64,000 nucleotides of DNA from Pseudomonas allokribbensis (GCF_014863605.1 NZ_CP062252.1:1435001-1499000); one strand, 5' to 3'; counted from the first letter of the stretch, positions 36,998 through 46,582 are shown. A program made the numbers and translations. Notes: generated by a model not told the origin, from the sequence alone.

Positions 36998-37776
36998 TGA
37001 CTTACACCACCAATGAAATGATGACCGTCGCCGCGGCCCGTCGCCTGAAGAACGGCTCGGTGTGCTTCGTCGGCATCGGCCTGCCATCGAAAGCCGCCAA
37101 CCTGGCGCGGCTGACCTCTTCGCCGGACGTGGTGCTGATCTACGAGTCCGGCCCGATCGGTGCAAAACCCAGCGTACTGCCGCTGTCGATCGGTGACGGC
37201 GAACTGGCGGAAACCGCCGACACCGTCGTGCCGACCGGTGAGATTTTTCGCTACTGGCTGCAGGGCGGACGCATCGACGTCGGTTTTCTCGGCGCAGCGC
37301 AGGTCGACCGTTTCGGCAACATCAACACCACCGTGGTTGGCGATTATCACCAGCCGAAAGTGCGTCTGCCGGGTGCCGGTGGTGCGCCGGAGATCGCCGG
37401 TTCCGCCAAAAGCGTGCTGATCATCCTTAAACAGTCGGCGCGTTCGTTTGTCGACAAGCTCGATTTCATTACCTCGGTCGGCCATGGCGAGGGCGGCGAT
37501 TCGCGCAAACGTCTGGGCCTGCCGGGCGCCGGCCCGGTCGGGATCATTACCGACCTGTGCATCATGGAGCCGGAAGAGGGCACCCACGAATTCGTGGTCA
37601 CCGCACTGCACCCGGGCGTGACCCGCGAGCAAGTGGTCGCCGCCACCGGTTGGGCGATCCGTTTTGCCGACAGCGTCGCCACCAGCGCCGAACCGACCGA
37701 GGTCGAGCTGACCGCCCTGCGCGATCTCGAAGCCCGCACAGCAGCGGCCCACGGCCAGGCACCGGGAGAAGCATGA
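36997..37776 (+). CDS. pcaJ: 3-oxoadipate CoA-transferase subunit B
   Basis: Beta subunit, 259 residues, of the CatJ-like branch. The catalytic glutamate that carries CoA is predicted to be Glu50 in [12 protein letters not shown] (ESG in place of the ENG of the classic family). [15 protein letters not shown] lies before it. It forms the active enzyme with the product of the previous gene. The stop TGA overlaps the pcaF start. Confidence 0.93.
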   Translation: MTYTTNEMMTVAAARRLKNGSVCFVGIGLPSKAANLARLTSSPDVVLIYESGPIGAKPSVLPLSIGDGELAETADTVVPTGEIFRYWLQGGRIDVGFLGAAQVDRFGNINTTVVGDYHQPKVRLPGAGGAPEIAGSAKSVLIILKQSARSFVDKLDFITSVGHGEGGDSRKRLGLPGAGPVGIITDLCIMEPEEGTHEFVVTALHPGVTREQVVAATGWAIRFADSVATSAEPTEVELTALRDLEARTAAAHGQAPGEA

Positions 37777-38978
37777 TGCGCGACGTTTATATCTGCGATG
37801 CGATTCGTACCCCCATCGGTCGTTTCGGTGGCGGTCTGGCGGCTGTTCGCGCCGACGACCTGGCCGCCGTGCCGATCAAGGCCCTGATGGAGCGCAATCC
37901 GTCGGTGGACTGGAGCGCCATCGACGAAGTATTCCTTGGCTGCGCCAACCAGGCCGGCGAAGACAACCGCAACGTGGCGCGCATGGCGTTGCTGCTGGCC
38001 GGTCTGCCGGACAGCGTTCCGGGTGTCACCCTCAATCGTCTCTGCGCGTCGGGCATGGACGCCATCGGCACGGCGTTCCGCGCCATCGCCAGTGGCGAAA
38101 TGGAGCTGGCGATTGCCGGCGGTGTCGAGTCGATGTCCCGCGCGCCGTTCGTGATGGGCAAGGCTGACGCGGCGTTTTCGCGCAACATGAAACTGGAAGA
38201 CACCACCATCGGCTGGCGCTTCATCAACCCGTTGATGAAGGCGCAGTACGGCGTCGACGCAATGCCGCAGACCGCCGACAACGTCGCTGACGATTACGAA
38301 ATTTCCCGCGAGGACCAGGACGCTTTCGCCCTGCGCAGCCAGCAACGTACTGCTGCTGCCCAGGCTGCCGGCTACTTCGCCGAAGAAATCGTCGAAGTGC
38401 GGATCGCCCACAAGAAGGGTGAAACCGTGGTCAGCCAGGACGAACACCCTCGCGCCGACACCACGATTGAAGCCCTGACCAGACTGAAACCGGTCAACGG
38501 CCCGGACAAGACTGTCACCGCCGGCAACGCTTCGGGCGTGAATGACGGTGCCGCCGCGCTGATTCTGGCTTCGGCTGAAGCTGTGAAAAAACACGGTTTG
38601 ACCGCTCGCGCCAAAGTGCTGGGCATGGCCAGTGCCGGCGTCGCACCACGGGTGATGGGCATCGGCCCGGTGCCGGCAGTGCGCAAACTCACCGAACGCC
38701 TTGGCGTGGCAGTTAGCGATTTCGATGTGATCGAACTCAACGAAGCGTTTGCCAGCCAAGGTCTGGCGGTATTACGCGAACTGGGACTGGCGGACGACGC
38801 GGCCCAAGTCAACCCGAACGGCGGCGCGATTGCCCTCGGTCATCCGTTGGGCATGAGCGGCGCACGTCTGGTGCTGACTGCCCTGCATCAGTTGGAAAAG
38901 ACCGGTGGCAAGAAAGGTCTGGCGACCATGTGCGTCGGTGTCGGCCAGGGTCTGGCCCTGGCCATCGAACGCGTCTGA
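37776..38978 (+). CDS. pcaF: beta-ketoadipyl-CoA thiolase PcaF
   Basis: Thiolase of 400 residues that splits beta-ketoadipyl-CoA to succinyl-CoA and acetyl-CoA. Catalytic Cys90 is in NRLCASGMD, the histidine in [12 protein letters not shown], and the second cysteine in [10 protein letters not shown]. Two ATG codons sit at 37773 and 37776; I use 37776 because it matches the usual start [13 protein letters not shown] and gives better spacing from GGGAGAAG. Coupled to pcaJ. Confidence 0.95.
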   Translation: MRDVYICDAIRTPIGRFGGGLAAVRADDLAAVPIKALMERNPSVDWSAIDEVFLGCANQAGEDNRNVARMALLLAGLPDSVPGVTLNRLCASGMDAIGTAFRAIASGEMELAIAGGVESMSRAPFVMGKADAAFSRNMKLEDTTIGWRFINPLMKAQYGVDAMPQTADNVADDYEISREDQDAFALRSQQRTAAAQAAGYFAEEIVEVRIAHKKGETVVSQDEHPRADTTIEALTRLKPVNGPDKTVTAGNASGVNDGAAALILASAEAVKKHGLTARAKVLGMASAGVAPRVMGIGPVPAVRKLTERLGVAVSDFDVIELNEAFASQGLAVLRELGLADDAAQVNPNGGAIALGHPLGMSGARLVLTALHQLEKTGGKKGLATMCVGVGQGLALAIERV

Positions 38979-39014
38979 CGCAAGCCGTGACGAACAAGAA
39001 CAGAGGAAAGCGAA

Positions 39015-39719
39015 ATGACTGACAAGCCTGGTTACCGCCGCCCGCAGGAAGGCACCCAGCCGCCATACCTGCACCCGAATTATCAATCCACCAATCTGCG
39101 CTCGCCGTCCAAGCCGTTGGTGTTCCTGCCGCATTCGCTGTCGGAAATCACCGGCCCGACCATCGGCGCCGAACGAGTGGCCGACACCGACAACGATCTG
39201 ACTGCCCAGCATCAGGGCGAGCCCCTTGGTGAGCGGATCATCATTCACGGCCGTGTGCTTGATGAAGACGGTCTGCCGGTGCCGGGGATTCTGGTGGAGA
39301 TCTGGCAGGCCAACGCCGCCGGTCGCTACAACCACGCCCGTGATCTGCATGACGCACCGCTGGACCCGAATTTCACCGGCACCGGCCGCACCGTGACCGA
39401 CGCCGACGGCTGGTATCAGTTCCAGACCATCAAGCCCGGCGCCTATCCGTGGGGCAACCACCACAACGCCTGGCGCCCGGCGCACGTGCACTTCTCGCTG
39501 TTCGGGCCGAGCATCCTGACGCGTCTGGTCACGCAAATGTATTTCCCCGGCGACCCATTGCTGCCGTATGACCCGATCTACAACTGCGTGCCGGACACCT
39601 CGGCCAAGGAACGCCTGATCGCCGCTTTCGATCTGGAAAAAACCATTCCGTCCTACGCCCTCGCTTATCGCTGGGACATCGTGCTGCGCGGCCGCGAAGC
39701 CACGCCGATGGAGAAATGA
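39015..39719 (+). CDS. pcaH: protocatechuate 3,4-dioxygenase beta subunit PcaH
   Basis: Iron-bearing subunit, 234 residues, of the intradiol ring-cleavage enzyme that converts protocatechuate to 3-carboxy-cis,cis-muconate. The four iron ligands can be read as Y105 (GRYNHARD), Y144 (PGAYPWGN), H157 and H159 (WRPAHVHFSLF). Start behind AGAGGAAAGCGAA. The gene lies 36 bases after pcaF, within the pca run; in P. putida pcaHG is elsewhere on the chromosome. Confidence 0.96.
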   Translation: MTDKPGYRRPQEGTQPPYLHPNYQSTNLRSPSKPLVFLPHSLSEITGPTIGAERVADTDNDLTAQHQGEPLGERIIIHGRVLDEDGLPVPGILVEIWQANAAGRYNHARDLHDAPLDPNFTGTGRTVTDADGWYQFQTIKPGAYPWGNHHNAWRPAHVHFSLFGPSILTRLVTQMYFPGDPLLPYDPIYNCVPDTSAKERLIAAFDLEKTIPSYALAYRWDIVLRGREATPMEK

Positions 39720-39720
39720 G

Positions 39721-40287
39721 ATGACCCTGACTGCGACCACGTCCCACACCGTTGGGCCGTATTACCACATCGGCCTGACCTGGCTGAACCGCGAAAACCT
39801 CGCCAATGAACTGACCCTCGGCCAGCGCGTGGCGATCAGCGGGCAAGTGGTGGATGGCAACGGCGATGTCGTCAACGACGCCATGCTCGAAGTCTGGCAG
39901 GCCAACGCCGCCGGCAAATACGATCACCCGGAAGACGAACAGGCCAAACCGCTGGACCCGAATTTCGAAGGTTTCGGCCGGGTGCCGGTGGATGCCGAAG
40001 GGCGCTTCCGTTTCACCACGATCAAACCGGGCACGGTCGAAGGCCTGAAAGGCTCGACCCAGGCGCCGCATCTGGTGGTGCTGGTGTTTGCGCGCGGGTT
40101 GGTGAAGCACTTGCTGACGCGGATTTATTTCGAGGGCGATCCGGCGAACGTCAATGATCCGCTGCTCGAATGCGTACCGGCCGAGCGCCGCACCACGTTG
40201 CTGGCCAAGCCGGATGCGGCGGGCGTTTATCAGTGGAATGTGATCCTGCAGGGCACTGACGCGGAAACCGTGTTCTTCGATTATTGA
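39721..40287 (+). CDS. pcaG: protocatechuate 3,4-dioxygenase alpha subunit PcaG
   Basis: Alpha subunit, 188 residues, which completes the active-site pocket but does not hold the iron. It begins TATTSHTVGPYYHIGLTWL, contains LEVWQANAAGKYDHPEDE, which mirrors the beta subunit, and FEGDPANVNDPLLECVP. One base separates it from the pcaH stop. A stem-loop follows. Confidence 0.95.
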   Translation: MTLTATTSHTVGPYYHIGLTWLNRENLANELTLGQRVAISGQVVDGNGDVVNDAMLEVWQANAAGKYDHPEDEQAKPLDPNFEGFGRVPVDAEGRFRFTTIKPGTVEGLKGSTQAPHLVVLVFARGLVKHLLTRIYFEGDPANVNDPLLECVPAERRTTLLAKPDAAGVYQWNVILQGTDAETVFFDY

Positions 40288-40297
40288 AAGAACACTG

Positions 40298-40322
40298 CAC
40301 CTTCCCTGCCACAGGGAAGGTG
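40298..40322 (+). terminator. stem-loop after pcaG
   Basis: CACCTTCCCTG-CCA-CAGGGAAGGTG: an 11-bp perfect stem 10 bases after the pcaG stop, with no T tract. It may be a 3'-end-stabilising or partial-termination hairpin before pcaT. Confidence 0.55.
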
Positions 40323-40398
40323 TGTCGCTGATCCAATGTGGAACGGGACTGTTGCGAAGTGTGTCTAGACTCTCACTGTCCCTATCGAGTGAAAAACA

Positions 40399-41694
40399 AT
40401 GACAACCACCACAGCTCATTACACCGGCGAGGAGCGCAGCAAGCGTATCTTCGCCATTGTCGGCGCCTCGTCCGGCAACCTGGTCGAATGGTTCGACTTC
40501 TATGTCTACGCCTTCTGCGCGATCTACTTCGCCCCGGCGTTTTTCCCCTCGGACAACCCCACGGTGCAGCTGGTCAACACCGCAGGCGTGTTCGCCGCCG
40601 GGTTCCTGATGCGACCGATCGGCGGCTGGATCTTCGGCCGGGTGGCGGACAAGCACGGGCGCAAGAACTCGATGCTGATCTCGATTCTGATGATGTGTTT
40701 CGGCTCGTTGCTCATTGCCTGTCTGCCGACCTACAACAGCATCGGGGTCTGGGCGCCGGTGCTGTTGCTGTTCGCGCGCCTGTTGCAGGGCTTGTCGGTG
40801 GGCGGTGAGTACGGCACCACTGCGACCTACATGAGCGAAGTGGCACTCAAGGGCCAGCGCGGTTTCTTCGCTTCCTTCCAGTACGTGACCCTGATCGGCG
40901 GTCAACTGCTGGCGGTGCTGGTGGTGGTGATCCTGCAGCAATTCCTCTCTGAAGATGAACTGCGGGCCTACGGCTGGCGGATTCCGTTCGTGGTCGGGGC
41001 GGTGGCGGCGCTGATTTCGTTGTTCCTGCGTCGCGCCTTGAAAGAAACCACCAACAAGGAAATACGCGAACACAAAGACGCCGGCAGCATCCGTGCGCTG
41101 TTCCGCGATCACAAGGCTGCGTTCATCACCGTCCTCGGCTATACCGCCGGTGGCTCGCTGATTTTCTACACCTTCACCACGTACATGCAGAAGTACCTGG
41201 TGAACACCGCCGGCATGCACGCCAAGACCGCGAGCTTCATCATGACCGGCGCGCTCTTCTTATATATGTGCATGCAGCCACTGTTCGGCATGCTCGCCGA
41301 CAAGATCGGCCGGCGTAACTCGATGCTCTGGTTCGGTGCCCTCGGCACGCTGTTCACCGTGCCGATCCTGTTGAGCCTGAAAAGCGTCAGCAGCCCGTTC
41401 CTGGCCTTCGTGCTGATCACCGTGGCGCTGGCGATCGTCAGTTTCTACACCTCGATCAGCGGCCTGGTAAAAGCCGAAATGTTTCCGCCGGAAGTCCGCG
41501 CCCTCGGCGTCGGCCTGGCCTACGCGGTGGCTAACGCGATCTTCGGCGGTTCGGCCGAATACGTGGCCCTGAGCCTGAAAGCCGGGGGCATGGAAAACGC
41601 CTTCTACTGGTACGTCACGGTGATGATGGCGGTGGCGTTCCTGTTCAGCCTGCGTCTGCCGAAGCAGGCCGCCTACTTGCACCACGATCTCTAA
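40399..41694 (+). CDS. pcaT: MFS dicarboxylate transporter PcaT-like
   Basis: Metabolite:H+ symporter of 431 residues, like the alpha-ketoglutarate permease KgtP. Typical features are [17 protein letters not shown] in helix 1, [13 protein letters not shown] in loop 2-3, and [20 protein letters not shown] in helix 4-5. In P. putida PcaT takes up beta-ketoadipate and related dicarboxylates. It has a 111-base gap after pcaG with a hairpin in it. Confidence 0.9.
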   Translation: MTTTTAHYTGEERSKRIFAIVGASSGNLVEWFDFYVYAFCAIYFAPAFFPSDNPTVQLVNTAGVFAAGFLMRPIGGWIFGRVADKHGRKNSMLISILMMCFGSLLIACLPTYNSIGVWAPVLLLFARLLQGLSVGGEYGTTATYMSEVALKGQRGFFASFQYVTLIGGQLLAVLVVVILQQFLSEDELRAYGWRIPFVVGAVAALISLFLRRALKETTNKEIREHKDAGSIRALFRDHKAAFITVLGYTAGGSLIFYTFTTYMQKYLVNTAGMHAKTASFIMTGALFLYMCMQPLFGMLADKIGRRNSMLWFGALGTLFTVPILLSLKSVSSPFLAFVLITVALAIVSFYTSISGLVKAEMFPPEVRALGVGLAYAVANAIFGGSAEYVALSLKAGGMENAFYWYVTVMMAVAFLFSLRLPKQAAYLHHDL

Positions 41695-41740
41695 ACCGAA
41701 GTGCGCGGGTCACAACGGCCCGCGCCTGCAAGGACTGTTT

Positions 41741-43105
41741 ATGACTCAGCGACCGGGCAATCAATTGTTCGATGCCTATTTCACTGCCCGCGAAATGCGC
41801 GACGTGTTCTGCGATCAGGGCCGGGTGCAGGCGATGCTCGACTTCGAAGCGGCGCTGGCCCGGGCCGAAGCGCGGGTCGGGGTGATTCCGGCGAGTGCTG
41901 TGGCATCCATCGAAAACGCCTGTCGCGCCGAGCTGTTTGATTTCGCAGCATTGGGCGAAGCCATCGCCACGGCGGGCAATTCGGCGATTCCGCTGGTCAA
42001 GGCGTTGGGCAAACGGATTGCCGCAACCGATGTCGAGGCCGAGCGCTATGTGCATCTGGGCGCCACCAGCCAGGACGTGATGGACTCCGGGCTGGTGCTG
42101 CAATTGCGTCAGGCGCTGGAACTGATCGAAGGGGAGCTGGCGCAACTGGCCGACGCCCTTGCGGCCCAGGCTCAACGCTACTCGGCGACGCCACTGGCCG
42201 GGCGGACATGGCTGCAACACGCGACGCCGGTGACCCTCGGCATGAAGATCGCCGGCTGGCTCGGCGCGGTCACCCGCAGCCGTCAGCGTCTGCGCGAACT
42301 CAAGCCGCGCCTGCTGGTGCTGCAATTCGGCGGCGCCTCGGGCACCCTCGCAGCGCTGGGCGAACAGGCATTGCCGATTGCCCATGCGCTGGCCGAAGAA
42401 CTGCAACTGACCCTGCCGGAACAACCGTGGCACACCCAGCGTGATCGCATCGTCGAGTTCGGCGCGGTGCTCGGTCTGATCGCCGGCAGCCTCGGCAAAT
42501 TCGGCCGCGACATCAGCCTGTTGATGCAGACCGAAGCGGCGGAAGTGTTCGAGCCTTCAGCGCCGGGCAAGGGCGGTTCCTCGACCATGCCGCACAAGCG
42601 CAACCCGGTGGGCGCGGCGGTGTTGATCGGTGCGGCGACCCGTGTTCCGGGCCTGGTCTCGACTTTGTTCAGCGCCATGCCTCAGGAGCACGAGCGCAGC
42701 CTCGGCTTGTGGCACGCCGAATGGGAAACCTTGCCGGACATCTGCTGCCTGGTGTCGGGCGCGCTGCAACAGGCGCGGCTGCTGGCCGACGGTCTGGAAG
42801 TCGATGCCGCGCGCATGGCCCGCAACCTGGAATTGACCCAAGGTCTGGTGCTGGCCGAAGCGGTGAGCATCGTCCTTGCGCAACGGGTCGGCCGCGACAC
42901 CGCGCATCATCTGCTCGAACAATGCTGCAAACGGGCGGTGGCTGAACAACGCCATCTGCGTGCGGTACTCGGCGACGAACCGCAAGTGACCGCCCAACTC
43001 AGCGCTACCGAACTGGATCATCTGCTCGATCCTGCCCGTTACCTCGGTCAGGCGCAGGTCTGGGTCGAGCGTGCGGTGGCCGAACATCACGCGTTATCTG
43101 TCTGA
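41741..43105 (+). CDS. pcaB: 3-carboxy-cis,cis-muconate cycloisomerase PcaB
   Basis: Member of the fumarase/aspartase superfamily, 454 residues, that lactonises 3-carboxymuconate to 4-carboxymuconolactone. The signature loop is GGSSTMPHKRNPVGAAVL and the upstream catalytic region is HLGATSQDVMDSG. No split or frameshift. It is followed by pcaD after 11 bases. Confidence 0.95.
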   Translation: MTQRPGNQLFDAYFTAREMRDVFCDQGRVQAMLDFEAALARAEARVGVIPASAVASIENACRAELFDFAALGEAIATAGNSAIPLVKALGKRIAATDVEAERYVHLGATSQDVMDSGLVLQLRQALELIEGELAQLADALAAQAQRYSATPLAGRTWLQHATPVTLGMKIAGWLGAVTRSRQRLRELKPRLLVLQFGGASGTLAALGEQALPIAHALAEELQLTLPEQPWHTQRDRIVEFGAVLGLIAGSLGKFGRDISLLMQTEAAEVFEPSAPGKGGSSTMPHKRNPVGAAVLIGAATRVPGLVSTLFSAMPQEHERSLGLWHAEWETLPDICCLVSGALQQARLLADGLEVDAARMARNLELTQGLVLAEAVSIVLAQRVGRDTAHHLLEQCCKRAVAEQRHLRAVLGDEPQVTAQLSATELDHLLDPARYLGQAQVWVERAVAEHHALSV

Positions 43106-43116
43106 AGGAGAGGGCT

Positions 43117-43908
43117 GTGGCTTTCGTTCAACTCGCCGATGGCGAACTGCATTACTCATTGGAAGGCCCGGTCGATGCGCCGGTGCTGGTGCTGTCCAAC
43201 TCGCTGGGCACCGATCTGCACATGTGGGACGCCCAGATGCCGGCGTTCACCGAGCACTTTCGCGTGCTGCGTTTCGACACCCGTGGTCACGGCCAGTCGC
43301 TGGTGACGCCGGGCCCTTACAGCATCGAGCAACTGGGCCGCGACGTGCTGGCACTGCTGGATGCGCTGCACATCGAACGTGCGCATTTCTGCGGTCTGTC
43401 GATGGGCGGCTTGATCGGTCAGTGGCTGGGGATCAATGCCGGCCAGCGTCTGAACAAACTGATCGTCTGCAACACGGCGGCGAAAATCGGCGATCCGTCG
43501 GTGTGGAATCCGCGCATCGAAACTGTGCTACGCGACGGCCCGGCGGCGATGGTCGCCTTGCGTGATGCATCGATTGCCCGTTGGTTTACCCCGGACTTTT
43601 CCGCCGCCCATCCGGCAGCGGCCAAGCAGATTACCGACATGCTGGCCGCGACCAATCCTGAAGGTTACGCCGCCAACTGCGCGGCGGTGCGCGATGCGGA
43701 TTTCCGTGAGCAGTTATCGTCGATCAAGGCGCCGCTACTGGTGATCGCCGGTACTGAAGACGCAGTGACGCCGCCGTCCGGCGGACATTTCATTCAGGAG
43801 CATGTGCGCGGCGCCGAGTACGCCGAGTTTTATGCCGCACACCTTTCCAACGTTCAGGCCGGCGACGCGTTCAGCGACCGCGTGCTGACATTTCTGCTGA
43901 CCGCTTGA
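43117..43908 (+). CDS. pcaD: 3-oxoadipate enol-lactonase PcaD
   Basis: Alpha/beta hydrolase of 263 residues that opens the enol-lactone to beta-ketoadipate. Nucleophile Ser95 is in CGLSMGGL, the acid is in VIAGTEDAVTPP and the histidine in AAHLSNVQ. It begins with GTG at 43117, behind AAGGAGAGGGC. The start of pcaC follows 10 bases after the stop. Confidence 0.95.
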   Translation: MAFVQLADGELHYSLEGPVDAPVLVLSNSLGTDLHMWDAQMPAFTEHFRVLRFDTRGHGQSLVTPGPYSIEQLGRDVLALLDALHIERAHFCGLSMGGLIGQWLGINAGQRLNKLIVCNTAAKIGDPSVWNPRIETVLRDGPAAMVALRDASIARWFTPDFSAAHPAAAKQITDMLAATNPEGYAANCAAVRDADFREQLSSIKAPLLVIAGTEDAVTPPSGGHFIQEHVRGAEYAEFYAAHLSNVQAGDAFSDRVLTFLLTA

Positions 43909-43918
43909 GGGGATTTCC

Positions 43919-44311
43919 GTGGACGAGAAACAACGTTACGACGAGGGCATGCAAGTGCGCCGTGCGGTCCTCGGCGACGCCCATGTCGATCGCAGCCTGA
44001 CTACGCTGACCGAGTTCAACTCGGAATTCCAGGAGATGATCACCCGTCACGCCTGGGGCGATATCTGGACCCGTCCGGGCCTGCCGCGCCACACCCGTAG
44101 CCTGATCACCATCGCCATGCTGATCGGCATGAACCGCGAAGGCGAACTCAAGTTGCACCTGCGCGCAGCGGCCAACAATGGCGTGAGCCGTGGCGAGATC
44201 AAGGAAGTGATCATGCAGAGCGCGATCTACTGCGGAATTCCGGCGGCGAATGCGACCTTTCATCTGGCCGAGTCGGTGTGGGATGAGTTGGGTGTCGAAT
44301 CCCGAGAGTGA
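43919..44311 (+). CDS. pcaC: 4-carboxymuconolactone decarboxylase PcaC
   Basis: AhpD-like decarboxylase of 130 residues. VRRAVLGDAHVDRSL at the start, RHAWGDIWTRPGLPRHTRSL with the Arg/His of the active site, and LHLRAAANNGVSRGEIKEVI. GTG start at 43919 behind TGAGGGGAT. Last gene of the plus-strand pca run. Confidence 0.95.
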   Translation: MDEKQRYDEGMQVRRAVLGDAHVDRSLTTLTEFNSEFQEMITRHAWGDIWTRPGLPRHTRSLITIAMLIGMNREGELKLHLRAAANNGVSRGEIKEVIMQSAIYCGIPAANATFHLAESVWDELGVESRE

Positions 44312-44326
44312 AAGCGTTCCAGCGGA

Positions 44327-44354
44327 CGCCATCGCGAGCCGGTTCGCGATGGCG
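44327..44354. repeat. REP-like palindrome
   Basis: CGCCATCGCGA and its mirror around GCCGGT, between pcaC and the convergent porin gene. Related to the repeat at 15779-15810. A further imperfect stem (CACCTGA/TCAGGTG within AGAGGG/CCCTCT) follows at about 44390-44428 and may help end transcription. Confidence 0.6.
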
Positions 44355-44478
44355 GTCGCGGCTCTGATCAATCAAACCCAGGGAAGCGAAGAGGGTGGGT
44401 CACCTGAGTCCTTCAGGTGCTCCCTCTCTACTCGGCGGCTGGCGGCGTGCCATTAATCCTGACGGATGGCACAGCGAC

Positions 44479-45735
44479 CTAGAGCAGGCTGATCGGGTAA
44501 CTGATGATCAACCGGTTCTCGTCGAACTCGTTGTTGCTGAAGTCGCGACGCATGGTCGAGTTGCGCCATCTGACGTTCAGATTCTTCAGCGTGCCGCTCT
44601 GCACGGTGTAGCCCAGTTCCGATTCGCGGCCCCATTCCTTGCCATCGGTGATGGTGCCGGTGTGCACGTTGTCGCCGCTGATGTAGCGGTTCATCAGGGT
44701 CAGGCCGGGAACGCCGAGGGCGGCGAAGTTGTAGTCGTGGCGTAGTTGCCAGGAACGTTCCCGGGCGTTGTCGTAGCTTGAGTTGTAGCTGTCGTTGGCG
44801 AGGGTGCCGCCGCTGGTGCCGTTGACGCGCATCCAGGCGCTGTCGCCCGTGAGTTTTTGCAGGCCGACGTAGAAGGTGTTGCCGCCGTATCGCGCGGAGA
44901 ACATCCCCGACCAGGTTTTGTTGTCGAGCTCGCCGGCCCGGGCGCTGCCGTCGTCCTTGCCATAGAAGAAACCGAGGTTGGCGCCCAGGGTCCAGTCGCC
45001 CAGCGGCTGGCTGTGGATCAGATTGACGTACTGCTGGCTGTAGATGTCCTTGAGTTCGGCGTTCCACAGGCCGATCTGCGTGCGCTTGTCGTTGAATACA
45101 TATTCGCCGCCCTGGAAGTTGAAGCGATCCGAGGTGAACGCCGCTTTGCCGAACATCGACATGTCGCTCATGCTGCTGTCGTCACGGGGGCTGTTGGCGC
45201 GGAACTGGCCGCCATACAGGGTCAGGCCGGCGATTTCCTTCGAGGTGATCTGCCCGCCGCGAAAGGTCTGCGGCAGCGAGCGGCCGTCGTCCGAACGCAG
45301 GATCGGCAGCACCGGCATCCATTCTCCGACCTTGATTTCGGTCTGCGACAGCTTGGCCTTGAACGCCACGTTGGTACGGCCGAAATTGTCCGCCGGGCGA
45401 CCGTCATGATCCAGCGGCAACAGTTGCGTGCCGCCGGTGCCTTTGCCGCCATCGAGCTTCACCGAGTACAGCCCCAACACGTCCATGCCGAAACCGACGG
45501 TGCCCTGGGTGAAACCGGACTTGGCATCGAGGATAAAGCTTTGCGTCCACTCTTCGGCCTTACCCTGAGCCTTGGTCGGGTTGGTGAAATTGCGATTGAT
45601 GTAGAAGTTGCGCAGGTTCAGATCGGCTTTGGCCCCTTCGACGAAACCGGCTTCTTCGGCCACGACGGGCAAAGCGGCGCCGGCCAGTGCCAGGGCGATC
45701 AGGCTGAGTGCATAAGGTGTTGTGGAACGTGTCAT
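44479..45735 (-). CDS. OprD-family outer membrane porin
   Basis: Porin of 418 residues. Signal peptide (MTRSTTPYALSLIALALAGA, cleaved before EEAGFVEGAK) followed by the OprD pattern: ADLNLRNFYINRNF, the long variable middle and the final strand NRLIISYPISLL. Members near pca genes (OpdK/PcaP-like) take up aromatic acids. It lies convergent to pcaC; a perfect PcaR box upstream at 45951-45965 ties it to the pca regulon. Start at 45735 chosen because it begins the signal peptide. Confidence 0.9.
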   Translation of the reverse strand: MTRSTTPYALSLIALALAGAALPVVAEEAGFVEGAKADLNLRNFYINRNFTNPTKAQGKAEEWTQSFILDAKSGFTQGTVGFGMDVLGLYSVKLDGGKGTGGTQLLPLDHDGRPADNFGRTNVAFKAKLSQTEIKVGEWMPVLPILRSDDGRSLPQTFRGGQITSKEIAGLTLYGGQFRANSPRDDSSMSDMSMFGKAAFTSDRFNFQGGEYVFNDKRTQIGLWNAELKDIYSQQYVNLIHSQPLGDWTLGANLGFFYGKDDGSARAGELDNKTWSGMFSARYGGNTFYVGLQKLTGDSAWMRVNGTSGGTLANDSYNSSYDNARERSWQLRHDYNFAALGVPGLTLMNRYISGDNVHTGTITDGKEWGRESELGYTVQSGTLKNLNVRWRNSTMRRDFSNNEFDENRLIISYPISLL

Positions 45736-45950
45736 GGGCTCGGGTCTCTCTAATTGTTTGGGATGAAGCAGTTCGCAGCCGCAACCGGAGGTTGCAGACA
45801 AGAAACGGACTCGATGAAACGAAGGGCGGGATCAGCCCGAGCGGGGAGGACGCGTGGTCATGGGGATGAACCTGTTTTTATTGGTTTTGTTGGTGTGGGC
45901 AATGGTGAGGGGGATCGGCACGGGGATTCAATCGGGGTAAACAGGGTTTT

Positions 45951-45965
45951 GTGCGATTATCGAAC
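45951..45965 (-). promoter_or_regulatory. perfect PcaR box upstream of the porin gene
   Basis: The minus strand reads GTTCGATAATCGCAC, identical to the 15-base site known for P. putida PcaR. It lies about 215 bases upstream of the porin start. Confidence 0.8.
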
Positions 45966-46216
45966 GCTAATCGGCGAGGGTTTTATTTTCCGTTCTCAGC
46001 GCATTCTTAATGAAATCCCGTGTTTATGTTTCGTATTAACGAGTTGTTCCAGCGGCGTTCTATTAATGGCGATTGTGGATGTGCTTATTTCTTTGGTTGT
46101 AGGAAATTACCTACAGTAATTGTTGTAATAAAGGCTCTCTCAATCATCGCGGGTTCAACTTAATAATTGGCGTTATCGCTTATCGTGAAAAGGTTTAACG
46201 GGAAGCTGCGTTGTAA

Positions 46217-46245
46217 CTGGCAAAGGAAACAGGCATTGCTATATT
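46217..46245 (+). promoter_or_regulatory. candidate promoter of the RiPP precursor
   Basis: CTGGCA (46217-46222), 17-base spacer, then TATATT (46240-46245) with an extended -10 TGC before it. Leader of about 70 bases to the ATG at 46322. Prediction from motif match only. Confidence 0.4.
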
Positions 46246-46321
46246 CAAAATTCTCGAAAGGGGCAGGGAGGTTTGTTGTCGCTCTCGAGAGAATTAATTA
46301 TTGATAACAAGGAGAGATAAC

Positions 46322-46582
46322 ATGCCTGCAAAAGTGAATCAGGAACGTCTCGCGACGGTGGTCGGTCGTGCCCTTATTGATAAGGACTTTGCGGAACAGT
46401 TGCACAAGGATGCTGAAGGCGCGGCCAAGGGCATTGGTGTGCACTTGAGCGCAACCGAACTGAGCGCCGTCAAGAATATTGATGTGGCAAAACTGGGCAC
46501 CGCGGGGGCGGGTATTCGCGACAAACTGGGAACGGCTGCGATCTTTGACCAGCAACAACAGATTCAGGCACGGATGGACTGA
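46322..46582 (+). CDS. putative RiPP precursor with NHLP-type leader
   Basis: Peptide of 86 residues. Residues ~8-52 (RLATVVGRALIDKDFAEQLH, then KGIGVHLSATELSAVKNI) have the form of nitrile-hydratase-like leader peptides (NHLP, Os1348-like): a ...GRAL-D-FR-LL...pattern with a helix ending before the core. Residues 53-86 are the probable core. It contains no cysteine and no serine; KLGTA occurs twice (57-61 and 68-72), then DQQQQIQARMD ends in Asp. Strong ribosome site AAGGAGAG. First gene of a four-gene unit with GNAT, HExxH and MNIO-SagB genes. I do not know its product. Confidence 0.78.
   Translation: MPAKVNQERLATVVGRALIDKDFAEQLHKDAEGAAKGIGVHLSATELSAVKNIDVAKLGTAGAGIRDKLGTAAIFDQQQQIQARMD

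Larger units (their letters stand above)
45736..46321. other. intergenic region between the porin and the RiPP precursor
   Basis: 586 bases without a convincing gene. It holds the porin promoter with a PcaR box (45951-45965) on the minus strand and the precursor promoter on the plus strand. It becomes AT-rich from about 46000 on. A 121-codon plus-strand frame (45754-46119) is rejected. Confidence 0.55.

Noticed and set aside
45754..46119. 121-codon open frame upstream of the RiPP precursor
   Set aside because: No convincing ribosome site, odd composition, and it covers the porin promoter and its PcaR box.
46219..46240. Sigma-54 promoter before the RiPP precursor (TGGC ... TTGC)
   Set aside because: The spacing between TGGC and TTGC is 14 bases instead of the required 7.
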